DNA from: Mycobacterium xenopi
Lineage (GTDB): Bacteria; Actinomycetota; Actinomycetes; Mycobacteriales; Mycobacteriaceae
Direction of reading: 5' to 3'
NCBI RefSeq assembly: GCF_009936235.1
Contig: NZ_AP022314.1
Coordinates: 496,001-560,000, forward strand
Length of the DNA stretch: 64,000 nt
Position 1 is the stretch's first letter. Every line of letters begins with the position of its first letter. The notes under the pieces were generated by a model that worked only from the letters and a program-made list of their open reading frames with translations, had not been told where the DNA came from and made no database searches. Positions 24,928-34,492 of the stretch are shown here, piece after piece. A program made the translations under genes and the position numbers.

Positions 24928-26330
24928 ATGCACTCATCGTATACGTTCACCACCGGATCGGCGGTGTTTGACGAGCAGAATCTGCTGTCGGCGGCCGGGT
25001 TGGTGCCAGTGCTGGAACTGGCTGAGCAGACCGGTCTTTCGGAATTGATCAACGAGCGCGTGGATCTGCCGTCGACTCGGGTGAAGTCCGGCGCGGTCAA
25101 CCCGGCTGGCAAGCTGACCTCGATCGTCGCCGGGATGATGTGCGGCGCGGACAGCATCGATGATGCCAATGTGCTGCGCGCGGCGGCACACCCCGGGTGT
25201 TCAACGAGGTATATGCCCCATCGACGTTGGGGATCTTTTTGCGCGAGTTCACCTTCGGGCATACCAAACAACTCGCCGCAGTGGCCCGCGAGCATCTGAT
25301 CGCACTGGCGGCGCGCACCCCGCTGCTGGCTGGCGCCGACGAGCGGATGTTTTTGGACATCGACTCGCTGCTGCGCCCGGTCTACGGCCACGCCAAGCAG
25401 GGCGCCTCCTTCGGTCATGCCAAGATCGCCAGCCGCGCGCTGCTGCGGCTGGGCCTGTCCCCACAGATCACCACCATCTCCACGGCGACCGCCGCGCCGG
25501 TGATCGCCGAGGCGCAGCTACGGAGCGGCAAAGCCGCCTCCGGGCGCGGTGCCGCATACCAGCTCAAGCAGGCGATCACCACCGCGAAAGCGATCAACCC
25601 CGACGCGCCGATCCTGGTGCGCGGCGACTCAATGTTTGGCACCAAGAAAGTGATCACCACCTGCATTCAGCGAGGCGCCGAATTCTCCCTGTCGATCAGC
25701 CGCAACAAGCGCATCAACGCCGCGATCGCCGCCATCGACGAGGCCGCCTGGACCCCGGTGCACTACCCGGGCGCGGTCGAAGACCCCGACACCGGGGCGT
25801 TGATCTCCGATGCCCAGGTCGCCGAAACCCCCTACACCCTGCGCCTGGCCCGCGGCCGAACACTGACCGTGCGGCTGGTAGTGCGCCGGGTCAAAGACGC
25901 CCGCCACCTGGATGCGTTGTTTCCGGTGTGGCGCTATCACCCGTTTGTCACCAACTCCGCGCTGCCGGTCGACCAGGCCGATATCACCCACCGACGCCAC
26001 GCCATCATCGAAACCACCTTCGCCGATTTAATCGACGGCCCACTGGCACACATCCCGTCGGGGCTGTTCGCGGCCAACTGCGCCTGGCTGGCCTGCGCGG
26101 TGATCGCCCATAACCTGCTGCGCGCCGTCGGCACCCTCGCCGGTGGCCACCATGCCGTGGCCCGCGGGGCTACCCTGCGCCGCGACCTGATCAACATCCC
26201 GGCCCGCTTCGCCGCCCCGGCCCGCAAACCAATGCTGCACCTACCCGCCCACTGGCATTGGCGAGCCAGATGGAAGGCCCTGTGGCACAACGTCATCGGT
26301 TACCCGATCGCGCAACCCCGCGCCGCCTGA
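24928..26330 (+). pseudogene. IS1380-family DDE transposase, one frameshift
   Basis: The first frame (24928 to about 25185) reads FDEQNLLSAAGLVPVLELAE through DSIDDANVLRA. It then drops out, and the next frame continues GGTPRVFNEVYAPSTLGIFL to the stop at 26330. One additional G at the GG of 25182-25183 would restore LRAGGTPRVF and an intact protein of about 467 residues. Catalytic candidates are D in MFLDIDSLL, D in VRGDSMFGTKK and E in IIETTFADLIDG. IS1380 elements are not known for programmed frameshifting and there is no slippery heptamer here, so this is a mutation or a sequencing error. Confidence 0.85.
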
Positions 26331-26483
26331 CCCCACCTTCCAAGCCCTGTCCGCCCCGCCATCCCAGGCCCGACCCAAGGAACCCAAAGGAAAGCTGGTA
26401 CAGGCCAGCGGATCACCCACGCCCCACCGCGCCACACTCGGCCGCATCCCAAAACAACCGCGTCGACGGCAACACGAAATCAC

Positions 26484-26500
26484 CCATCCACGGATTCAGG
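26484..26500 (-). repeat. IS right terminal inverted repeat
   Basis: CCATCCACGGATTCAGG, the near-exact complement of the left end (16 of 17). Confidence 0.85.
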
Positions 26501-26505
26501 CTAAG
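26501..26505. repeat. Target-site duplication CTAAG, right copy
   Basis: Direct repeat of 24803-24807. The bases after it (to 26520) contain the displaced first codons of the DUF4189 gene on the minus strand. Confidence 0.85.
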
Positions 26506-26520
26506 ACTGGGCCGTGTCAT

Positions 26521-26933
26521 GGCAGTTCCTTTCCAGGCCGGTATTGGGGTTGGGTTCAGCTTGGCGCGGTTGAACAGTTGCATGTGGATGGGCAGCGGTC
26601 TGATCTTCGAGCTGGCCAGACTGCAGAATGGATAGACCGTAATCGCACCGTGATAGGTTGATAGGCATAGCCTGCCCTGAGCCTCAGTGGTGTGAATACC
26701 TCCTTTCAATGTTGCAAATGCAGGCCCAAACAACGGAGGGTAACTCGGCCGCTTTGCGATGTCGCGGTTTTCTCCAAAATGGTGTGCAGATAGTAGTTAA
26801 ACCAGGTGCTGTTCAGCACATCTGCTTGATCAGCAAACGGGGTCGAGCCCACAGTTCCTGGCCGGAACTCGGTCGCTCACTGATTCGGGGTGCTAGCGAT
26901 CGCAGTCGGTCACCTAGCGTTTCGGCGTACGTG
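26521..26933. other. Intergenic region with no recognisable gene
   Basis: About 410 bases between the displaced start of the DUF4189 gene and the end of the alcohol dehydrogenase gene. It must hold the DUF4189 promoter on the minus strand. GC content drops in 26640-26830. Open frames exist on both strands but their translations resemble nothing I know. No tRNA, repeat array or strong hairpin was seen. Confidence 0.5.
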
Positions 26934-27938
26934 TTATGGCGTCACCAGGATCTTGCAGTGGCGTTCGGGATCGGCCAGGTCGTCGAACGCCGCTCCGACC
27001 CCGTCGAGGCCGACTTCGCCGGTGATCACCGGCGCGACGTCGATCTCACCTTCGGCAATCGCACGCAGCGACTCGGCGAATTCGTTTGGGTCATAGGCGA
27101 ACACGAACTGCACGCTGATCTCTTTGGCAACGCCGAAGAACGGATGCACAGTGTCGGGTTGCATGCAAACTCCGGCGACGACAATGCGGGTGCCTGCCGG
27201 GGTCCGGCGCATGACATCATCGATGATGCCGGGCACTCCGACCGCCTCGAACACCACCTTCGGCTTCACCGTGTCGAACGGCGAACCGCCCGCGGGGTCG
27301 ATCGTCTGAACGGCGCCCATCGTGGCAGCAAGCGCGCGTCGCTTCGGTGAAAAGTCTGACGCCACAATCGTTTCTACGCAGCGAATCTTCAACGCCGCGA
27401 TGATCGCTATCCCGATCGGACCGCAGCCGAGCACCAGCGCCGTCTCGCCGCGCTCAATCCCCGACTTGTTGACCGCATGCAGACCCACCGCCATCGGCTC
27501 GGTCAAAGCGGCGTGCCGCGGGTCCAAGCCGTTGGGAATAGGCAACAGCAGCGGCGCCGACAGCAACATCCGTTCGGCGTAGCCGCCGATTGTTTTGTCG
27601 GTGAAGCCAATTGGTACGATCCCCTGAGCCGAAAGCACCACTGGTATTGAAGTCACCAGGGTTCCCGGTGGATGCGTGTCGGTTTCGGGTCCGGCTTCGA
27701 GCACCTCCGCGCTGAATTCGTGGCCCATAATGATGTCGCGGTGAATGTCAGCCCCGACCCCGGCGCCCATCTGTTTACTCAGCGACAGCATCTCCTCACC
27801 ATGAGCAGCGAAATGCAGGTCTGAGCCGCAGATTCCGCACGACCGCACGGCGACCAGCACCTGGCCCGGCCCAGGCACCGGTTCGGGCACGTCGTCGCGG
27901 TAGACCATGCGCCCGTCGCGCAGCACCGCGGCGCGCAT
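26934..27938 (-). CDS. Zinc-dependent alcohol dehydrogenase family (MDR) oxidoreductase
   Basis: 334 residues. The N-terminal catalytic domain has SCGICGSDLHF (zinc ligand Cys near 36) and MGHEFSAEV (His near 72). The Rossmann domain has LVLGCGPIGIAIIAALK near 168-184. The four-cysteine structural-zinc loop of classical alcohol dehydrogenases is not visible; instead that region carries an insertion rich in Leu and Ser. It probably oxidises an alcohol with NAD(P) in the cytosol; substrate unknown. Its start codon shares a base with the stop of the upstream luciferase-like gene (27938), so the two are translationally coupled and likely act in one pathway. Confidence 0.85.
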   Translation of the reverse strand: MRAAVLRDGRMVYRDDVPEPVPGPGQVLVAVRSCGICGSDLHFAAHGEEMLSLSKQMGAGVGADIHRDIIMGHEFSAEVLEAGPETDTHPPGTLVTSIPVVLSAQGIVPIGFTDKTIGGYAERMLLSAPLLLPIPNGLDPRHAALTEPMAVGLHAVNKSGIERGETALVLGCGPIGIAIIAALKIRCVETIVASDFSPKRRALAATMGAVQTIDPAGGSPFDTVKPKVVFEAVGVPGIIDDVMRRTPAGTRIVVAGVCMQPDTVHPFFGVAKEISVQFVFAYDPNEFAESLRAIAEGEIDVAPVITGEVGLDGVGAAFDDLADPERHCKILVTP

Positions 27939-29131
27939 CAGTTCTGCTCGCTTTCCAGCTTGATCTCGTCGGTATGTTCGCTGATGGCTTTGACCACCGC
28001 CTCACCGGCCCGGCCGAGCAGCTGGTCCCTCATCCCGCGAGCCCACTCATGCGACGCCTGCGGAGCATCGAGCTGTCTCTTGAAGTGCGGAATCACCTTG
28101 CGGGCAAACAATTCGTAGGAGTGGTAGGTGGCTTGCGGTGTGGCCCAGTCGTGGCCGAGCATCAAGAAGGTGCCAAACCCGCCGGAGCGGTCGAGCAGGT
28201 CTTGGATGTAGGTGATCGCATCGTCTGGTGTGCCGATGCAGCAATTGCCTTTGGCCGCGTAGTCTTCGACAAACTCCCGCGGCGATTGTGCGCCCTCGAC
28301 CAGGTTGGCCAACGGTACGAAGCCGGCGGCACCGAAGTATTTCGCAAAATCCTGCAAGCCGTAGGTGCAGTCCTCGATGGCCTGGTCGCGGCTGTCGGCC
28401 AGATGCATGATCCCCAGCACCCGCCAGCCGGCCCGGTCCGGCTCGTCTCTGCCCGCTTTGTGGGCTTGGTCGCAGACCACCTGCCAGGCGTTTTCCAGCG
28501 CCGCGTAGCCGCCGGGCACCGACATCGACAGCGACAGCAGCGACGTGCCCAGCTGGCCGGCCAGCCGTGGCCCGGACGGGGAAATCATTGCCGCGGTGGC
28601 GATTTCGGGATAAGGCCAGGTGTAGGGGCGGACATGCAGCTGCGCGTCGCGCAGGGTGAACCAGTCGCTGTGACGGTTGATCCGCTCGCCGGGGGCTGCG
28701 CGAAACAGGGCCAGAATCGCCTCGAGGGACTCTTGCATCATCCGGCGCTGCTCGACCGGGTCGATGCCCATCATGTAGGCGTCCGAGGGCAGCGCCCCGG
28801 GGCCGGTGCCGAACATCACCCGGCCGCGAGTCAAATGATCGAGCAGCACCCAGCGGTCGGCCACCATCAGCGGATGGTGGTAGGGCAGCGAGACCACTCC
28901 GGTGCCCAGCCGGATGTGTTTGGTTCGCTCGGCCGCCGCCGCGATGAACACCTCGGGGCAGGCGATCAGTTCGTAACCGCCGGAGTGGTGTTCGCCGAAC
29001 CACGCCTCGTCGAACCCGAGACGGTCGAGTGCGACGACGCGCTCCATGTCGTATTCGAGTGCCACCGTGGGGGATTGCCCGGTGGGATGAAATGGTGTGA
29101 TGAACACGCCGAAGCGCAGGGGTTGGCTCAT
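27938..29131 (-). CDS. LLM-class flavin-dependent monooxygenase (Rv3618-like)
   Basis: 397 residues. The luciferase-like fold is recognised by RFGVFITPFHPTGQSP at the N-terminus, GFDEAWFGEHHSGGYE near 38-53, HIRLGTGVVSLPYHHPL near 72-88 and GRVMFGTGPGALPSD near 105. It would use reduced flavin from a partner reductase to oxygenate an unknown organic substrate. Length matches Rv3618, which also neighbours ephA. It overlaps ephA at its 5' end (29128-29131) and the alcohol dehydrogenase at its 3' end, forming an ephA-monooxygenase-dehydrogenase operon suggestive of catabolism or detoxification of an epoxide or alcohol. Confidence 0.88.
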   Translation of the reverse strand: MSQPLRFGVFITPFHPTGQSPTVALEYDMERVVALDRLGFDEAWFGEHHSGGYELIACPEVFIAAAAERTKHIRLGTGVVSLPYHHPLMVADRWVLLDHLTRGRVMFGTGPGALPSDAYMMGIDPVEQRRMMQESLEAILALFRAAPGERINRHSDWFTLRDAQLHVRPYTWPYPEIATAAMISPSGPRLAGQLGTSLLSLSMSVPGGYAALENAWQVVCDQAHKAGRDEPDRAGWRVLGIMHLADSRDQAIEDCTYGLQDFAKYFGAAGFVPLANLVEGAQSPREFVEDYAAKGNCCIGTPDDAITYIQDLLDRSGGFGTFLMLGHDWATPQATYHSYELFARKVIPHFKRQLDAPQASHEWARGMRDQLLGRAGEAVVKAISEHTDEIKLESEQN

Positions 29132-30095
29132 CGCAACTCCAAGCTGGACAGGAAGTCGAGTAGTACTTCGTTGATCTTGTCTGGGCGTTCCTGTTGCAGC
29201 CAGTGCCCGGCCCCGTCGATCATGACCTCACGGTACGGGCCGGTCACGACCTCGGTTGCGCGGTCACGGCGCATGAAGCTCAGCACGGGGTCGTCCGCAC
29301 CCGCGATGAACAGCGCCGGCACCGTGATGGTGGGGCTCACCGGGTGCGCCATGATTTCCCAGTTCCGGTCGAGGTTGCGGTACCAGTTCAGCCCACCGGT
29401 GAAGCCGGTGCGGGTGAACTCGGCGATGTAGTGGTCGAGTTCGTCGCCGCTGATCCAGTCGGGCAGGCCGTCAGGCTCGGGCAGCCTTTCGACGAAACCC
29501 TCCGGTCCCGGCCGGGCCATCCGCAGCCCGGCGGCCGGGTCGCTGCTGCCGCGCAGGCCGCCATCATTCGGCGAATCGTCTTGGCCGGGTCGGCGCCCAA
29601 CTCGGCGTCGGCGACCCCCGGCTCCTGGAAATACAGCATGTAGAAGAACTTGTCGCCGAAGAGCTTGCGCAGCGCCTGGGTGGGCGGCACCTGGGAGCGC
29701 GGCACCGGCGGCACGCTCAACCCGACCACCGCCGCCACGCGATCGGGATGCAGCTGCGCCGCACCCCATGCCACCGGGGCGCCCCAGTCATGACCCACCC
29801 ACACTGCCCGCTCGGCCCCGACATCGTCGAGCAGACCGACGATGTCGGTGGTCAGCTCGCGAATGTCGTAGGCCTCGACCGCTTCTGGACGAGACGATCC
29901 GCCGTAGCCGCGCTGGTCGGGGGCCAGCACGTGATAGCCAGCCGCCGCGAGCGCCGGAATTTGGTGCCGCCACGAATAAGCCAGCTCCGGGAAACCGTGC
30001 GCCAGCACCACCGCTGGTGCGCCCCGTTTCCCTGCCTCGACCACTCGTAGCCGCACGCCGTTGGTATCAACTAACCGCTGGGTCGATGCGTGCAC
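29128..30095 (-). pseudogene. ephA: Epoxide hydrolase EphA, single frameshift
   Basis: From the GTG at 30095 the frame encodes RLVDTNGVRLRVVEAGKRGA, the oxyanion HGFPELAYSWRHQIP, and the nucleophile motif VGHDWGAPVAW, but is lost at RRMMA near 29560. The next frame resumes GLRGSSDPAAGLRMARPGPE and continues through WISGDELDHYI, FTRTGFTGGLNWYRN and the catalytic-His end DGAGHWLQQERP to 29128. Inserting one G at the GG of 29561-29562 (minus strand ATGGCGG) gives a full alpha/beta-hydrolase of about 322 residues, the length of Rv3617. All catalytic residues survive, so this is either a very recent pseudogene or a sequence error. Confidence 0.8.
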
Positions 30096-30314
30096 GGTCT
30101 CACCAAAGCACAACGGCAACCGGCTGAGAAGAGGCTGCGTCGTTCCGGGCGCCCAGTGGGAACCGCCGCCGGCCGCACGCTCGTTGCATTAGACGGCGCC
30201 GATGCGGGCCTCATGGGGGCCTGCTGACGAGCCGGGCAATTAGGCGTAGCGGTAACCTGAACTTTCCAGCTGCGCGTATCGGGGAAGGACCTGGCCGACT
30301 ACGGCCGATGCTTG

Positions 30315-32644
30315 ATGAACCGGAAAAACGTGATCCGCACACTCACGGCGATCGCCGTCGTGTTGTTGCTTGGCTGGTCGTTCTTCTACTTCAGCGACGA
30401 CACCCGAGGGTACAAGCCCGTCGACACCTCGGTGGCGATGGCGCAGATCAAAGCCGACAACGTCAAAAGTGCGCAGATCGACGACCGCGAGCAGCAGCTG
30501 CGGTTGACCCTGAAGAGCCCTAACAGCGACACCAACGGCTCCGACAAGGTCATCACCAAGTACCCCAGCGGCTACGCTGTCCCGCTTTTCGACGCGTTGA
30601 ACAGCAAGAATGCCCAGGTCAGCACTGTCGTCAACCAGGGCAACATCTTGGGATCGCTGCTGATCTACGTGTTGCCGCTGCTGCTGTTGGTCGGGTTGTT
30701 CATGATGTTCTCCCGCATGCAGGGCGGCGCGCGGATGGGTTTCGGCTTCGGCAAATCCCGGGCCAAGCAGCTATCCAAGGACATGCCCAAGACCACCTTC
30801 GCCGACGTCGCCGGTGTCGACGAGGCGGTCGAGGAGCTTTACGAGATCAAAGACTTTCTGCAGAACCCCGGGCGGTATCAGGCACTGGGGGCCAAGATCC
30901 CCAAGGGCGTGTTGCTTTACGGCCCGCCGGGAACCGGTAAGACGCTGCTGGCCCGGGCGGTCGCGGGCGAGGCCGGGGTGCCGTTCTTCACGATCTCCGG
31001 CTCCGACTTCGTCGAGATGTTCGTCGGTGTGGGGGCCTCGCGAGTGCGCGACCTGTTCGACCAGGCCAAGCAAAACAGCCCGTGCATCATCTTCGTCGAC
31101 GAGATCGACGCGGTCGGACGCCAGCGCGGCGCCGGCCTAGGCGGCGGCCATGACGAGCGGGAGCAGACCCTGAACCAGCTACTGGTCGAGATGGATGGCT
31201 TCGACCCGCGCGCCGGTGTCATCTTGATCGCCGCGACCAACCGGCCCGACATTCTCGACCCCGCGCTGCTGCGGCCCGGCCGTTTCGACCGCCAGATTCC
31301 GGTGACCAACCCAGACCTCAACGGGCGCAAGGCAATTCTGCGAGTGCATGCCAAGGGCAAGCCCATGGCCCCCGACGCCGACCTCGACGCGCTGGCCAAG
31401 CGGACGGTCGGCATGACCGGCGCCGATCTGGCCAATGTCATCAACGAGGCGGCGCTGCTGACCGCACGCGAGAACGGCACCGTCATCACTGGCGCCGCGC
31501 TGGAGGAGGCGGTGGACCGGGTGATCGGCGGGCCGCGGCGCAAGGGCCGGGTGATCAGCGAGCAAGAGAAGAAGATCACCGCCTACCACGAGGGCGGGCA
31601 CGCGCTGGCCGCGTGGGCGATGCCCGACATCGAGCCGATATATAAGGTGACGATCCTGGCCCGTGGGCGCACCGGCGGTCATGCGGTGGCGGTCCCGGAG
31701 GAAGACAAGGGGTTGCGCACCCGCTCGGAGATGATCTCGCAACTGGTGTTCGCGATGGGCGGTCGCGCGGCCGAGGAGCTGGTGTTTCGCGAACCGACCA
31801 CGGGCGCGGTGTCCGACATCGAGCAGGCCACCAAAATTGCCCGGGCCATGGTCACCGAATTCGGGATGAGTTCCAAGCTCGGCGCCGTGAAATACGGCAC
31901 CGAACACGGTGACCCGTTCCTGGGCCGCACGATAGGCACGCAGCCTGACTATTCACACGAGGTGGCGCGCGACATCGACGAAGAAATCCGCAAGCTCATC
32001 GAGGCCGCACACACCGAGGCCTGGGAGATCCTGACCGAATACCGCGACGTGCTCGACACGCTGGCCGGTGAGCTGCTGGAGAAGGAAACCCTGCACCGCC
32101 CCGAGCTGGAAGCGATATTTGCCGACGTCGAAAAGCGGCCCCGGCTCACCATGTTCGACGACTTCGGGGGCCGCATCCCCTCGGACAAGCCGCCGATCAA
32201 GACTCCCGGCGAGTTGGCCAAAGAGCGCGGTGAGCCGTGGCCGCCGCCGGTGCCCGAACCCGCGTTCAAAGCGGCGATCGCACGAGCCAGCGCCGAGGCG
32301 GCGGAGGCCGAGCGCGAGCGAAACACCAACGGCGCCAACGGTGCACCGGCAGCCCAGGGGCGGGCGACGGCCGGGGTGCTCCACCGCGGCGCCCCACTCA
32401 GCCCGACTACGGCGCCCCGGCGGGCTGGCGCGCCCCCGGGTGGCCGCCGCAGCAGCCGAATTACTGGTATCCGCCGCCGTCGTCGCCGCCCCAGTCGTCG
32501 TACCGGCCACCACCACCGCAGAACTATCCGCGTCAGCCCTACCCGCAGGGTCCGGCGCCCGGTGACCCACCGCCACCGGCCGACAAGTCCCCGGACGAGC
32601 AGGGGCAGCGCGCGGGCCGGCCCAATCCGCCGGCCCACGGCTGA
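30315..32644 (+). CDS. ftsH: ATP-dependent zinc metalloprotease FtsH, C-terminal tail frameshifted
   Basis: Start is the ATG at 30315 (MNRKNVIRTLTAIAVV). Two membrane helices (about 8-24 and 112-130) flank the periplasmic part. The AAA+ domain has Walker A GPPGTGKT near 202 and Walker B IIFVDEIDA, the SRH lies near 315, and the zinc site is HEGGH near 425. It degrades membrane and regulatory proteins. Near 32388-32394 the frame shifts: as written it continues to 32861 with an Arg-rich tail overlapping folE. One more G in GGCGCCCC would instead give the expected tail QPDYGAPAGW...PNPPAHG ending at 32644, as in M. tuberculosis. The catalytic core is unaffected. Confidence 0.93.
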
Positions 32645-32659
32645 CACACGGAGGCTTCG

Positions 32660-33268
32660 ATGGCGCAGCCAAATCCCCGTACTCGCACGCTACGCATGCC
32701 GGTGTTCGACCAGGCCCGAGTTGAGGCCGCGGTCCGAGAACTGTTGTATGCGATCGGCGAGGACCCGGACCGGCACGGCCTGGAGGACACGCCGGCCCGG
32801 GTCGCGCGCACCTACCGCGAGATGTTCGCCGGGCTCTACACCGATCCCGACACCGTGTTGAACACGACGTTCGACGAGCAACACGACGAGTTGGTGATGG
32901 TCAAGGACATCCCGCTGTACTCGACGTGCGAGCACCACCTGGTGGCCTTCCACGGTGTGGCACATGTCGGCTACATCCCCGGCGACGACGGGCGGGTGAC
33001 CGGTCTGTCGAAGATCGCGCGGTTGGTCGACCTCTACGCCAGGCGGCCCCAGGTGCAGGAGCGGCTCACCGGCCAGATCGCCGACGCCCTGATGCGCAAA
33101 CTCGATCCGCGCGGTGTCATTGTCGTCGTCGAGGCCGAACACCTGTGCATGGCGATGCGCGGGGTGCGCAAGCCCGGAGCGGTCACCACCACGTCGGCGG
33201 TGCGGGGACAGTTCAAGACCGACGCCGCGTCTCGAGCCGAAGCGCTCGAGCTCATCTTGCGCAAGTGA
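32660..33268 (+). CDS. folE: GTP cyclohydrolase I
   Basis: 202 residues with GGAGG shortly before the ATG. Zinc ligands are in YSTCEHHLVAFHG (Cys and His near 89-92) and EHLCMAMRG near 160; GEDPDRHGLEDTPARVA and TGLSKIARLVDLYARRPQ are family signatures. It converts GTP to dihydroneopterin triphosphate, the first step of folate synthesis. The next gene, folP1, begins on a GTGA overlap with its stop, and the operon continues folE-folP1-folB-folK. The order matches Rv3609c-Rv3606c. Confidence 0.97.
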   Translation: MAQPNPRTRTLRMPVFDQARVEAAVRELLYAIGEDPDRHGLEDTPARVARTYREMFAGLYTDPDTVLNTTFDEQHDELVMVKDIPLYSTCEHHLVAFHGVAHVGYIPGDDGRVTGLSKIARLVDLYARRPQVQERLTGQIADALMRKLDPRGVIVVVEAEHLCMAMRGVRKPGAVTTTSAVRGQFKTDAASRAEALELILRK

Positions 33269-34098
33269 CCACCACGCGCGTGCAGGTAATGGGCGTGGTG
33301 AACGTCACCGACGACTCGTTCTCGGACGGCGGGCGCTACCTGGACCCTGACCGCGCCGTCGAACACGGGCTGCGGTTGGCCGCCGAGGGTGCGGCCATCA
33401 TCGACGTCGGCGGCGAATCCACCCGACCAGGAGCGGTGCGCATCGAGCCGCAGGTGGAAACCGCCCGAGTGGTTCCTGTCGTCAAACAGCTTGCCGCGCA
33501 AGGGGTTACGGTCAGCATCGACACGATCCGCGCCGGGGTGGCGCGCGCGGCGCTCGAGAGCGGCGCCCGGATCGTCAACGACGTCTCCGGTGGGCGCGCC
33601 GACCCAGCGATGGCGCCGCTGCTAGCCGACGCGAAAGTGCCGTGGGTATTGATGCACTGGCGCTCGGTGTCGGCCGAGCACCCGCACCGGGTGCCGCATT
33701 ACCGCGACGTGGTGGCCGAAGTGCGCGCCGAACTGCTCGCCAGCGTCGATCACGCGGTCGCCGCCGGGGTGGACGCGGCCAAACTGATCATCGACCCGGG
33801 TCTGGGATTCGCCAAAACCGCACAACACAATTGGGCACTGCTGCATGCATTGCCGCAATTCGTCGCGACCGGTATCCCGGTGCTGGTCGGGGCATCGCGC
33901 AAGCAGTTTCTCGGTGCGCTGCTGGCCGACGCTGACGGGACGTTGCGCCCACCCGACGGACGCGAGACCGCGACCGCGGTGATCTCCGCGCTGGCCGCCC
34001 TGCACGGCGTGTGGGGGGTACGCGTGCACGACGTGCGAGCCAGTGTCGACGCGCTGAAGGTCGTCGAGGCCTGGAATCAGGGCGGAACCAATGGCTGA
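33265..34098 (+). CDS. folP1: Dihydropteroate synthase
   Basis: 277 residues from the GTG at 33265, overlapping the folE stop. The pterin and pyrophosphate sites are visible: VMGVVNVTDDSFSDGG (residues 8-23), DVGGESTRPGA near 50, SIDT near 85, VNDVSGG near 107, DPGLGFAKT near 178, and GASRKQFLG near 210. It condenses p-aminobenzoate with dihydropterin pyrophosphate and is the sulfonamide and dapsone target. Compared with the M. tuberculosis sequence the active-site wording is unchanged except for QF after SRK. folB starts eight bases before its end. Confidence 0.96.
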   Translation: MTTTRVQVMGVVNVTDDSFSDGGRYLDPDRAVEHGLRLAAEGAAIIDVGGESTRPGAVRIEPQVETARVVPVVKQLAAQGVTVSIDTIRAGVARAALESGARIVNDVSGGRADPAMAPLLADAKVPWVLMHWRSVSAEHPHRVPHYRDVVAEVRAELLASVDHAVAAGVDAAKLIIDPGLGFAKTAQHNWALLHALPQFVATGIPVLVGASRKQFLGALLADADGTLRPPDGRETATAVISALAALHGVWGVRVHDVRASVDALKVVEAWNQGGTNG

Positions 34099-34492
34099 TC
34101 GAATCGAATTGCGCGGCTTGAGGGTTCGTGGCCGACACGGTGTCTACGAGCACGAGCGCGCCGACGGCCAGGACTTCGTCGTCGATATCACCGTGTGGAT
34201 CGACCTGGCCGACGCCGCCGCCAGCGACGACCTGTCCGACACCTACGACTACGGCGTGCTGGCCCAGCGGGCGAGCGACATCGTCGCCGGCCCGCCGCGC
34301 AAGCTGATCGAAACGGTCGCCGGTGAGATCGCCGACGACGTCATGAAAGACACCCGGGTGCATGCCGTCGAAGTAGTGGTGCACAAGCCGAGCGCCCCCA
34401 TCCCGCAGACGTTCGCCGACGTGGCGGTGGTGGCAAGGCGGTCGCGTCGCGGCGGGCGCGGATCGGTGGTACCGGCCGGAGGTGTGCCATGA
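34091..34492 (+). CDS. folB: Dihydroneopterin aldolase
   Basis: 133 residues, MADRIELRGLRVRGRHGVYE then HERADGQDFVVDITVWIDLA. The catalytic glutamate (GVYEHER) and lysine (VVVHKPSAP near 97) are present. It converts dihydroneopterin to 6-hydroxymethyl-dihydropterin. The C-terminus is basic (RRSRRGGRGS), longer than the catalytic fold needs. It overlaps folP1 upstream and shares ATGA with folK downstream, so translation is coupled along the operon. Confidence 0.96.
   Translation: MADRIELRGLRVRGRHGVYEHERADGQDFVVDITVWIDLADAAASDDLSDTYDYGVLAQRASDIVAGPPRKLIETVAGEIADDVMKDTRVHAVEVVVHKPSAPIPQTFADVAVVARRSRRGGRGSVVPAGGVP

Larger units (their letters stand above)
24808..26500 (+). mobile_element. IS1380-family insertion sequence, 1693 bp
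   Basis: The element is bounded by 17-bp terminal inverted repeats: CCTAAATCCGTGGATGG at 24808-24824 and its complement, with one mismatch, at 26484-26500. It is flanked by 5-bp CTAAG direct repeats. It encodes one transposase of the IS1380 type, on the plus strand. Length, ends starting CC, and duplication size fit the family. It lies in the signal-peptide region of the DUF4189 gene. The transposase frame is broken as written, so this copy may not move by itself. A right-hand non-coding stretch (26331-26483) precedes the terminal repeat. Confidence 0.9.

Noticed and set aside
24928..25299. Programmed frameshifting in the IS transposase
   Set aside because: No slippery A/T heptamer or downstream structure is visible, and IS1380 elements normally have one continuous frame.
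26521..26933. Hidden gene or RNA in the gap next to the alcohol dehydrogenase
   Set aside because: Open frames here give no recognisable protein and no tRNA-like fold was found; part of it must be the displaced DUF4189 promoter.
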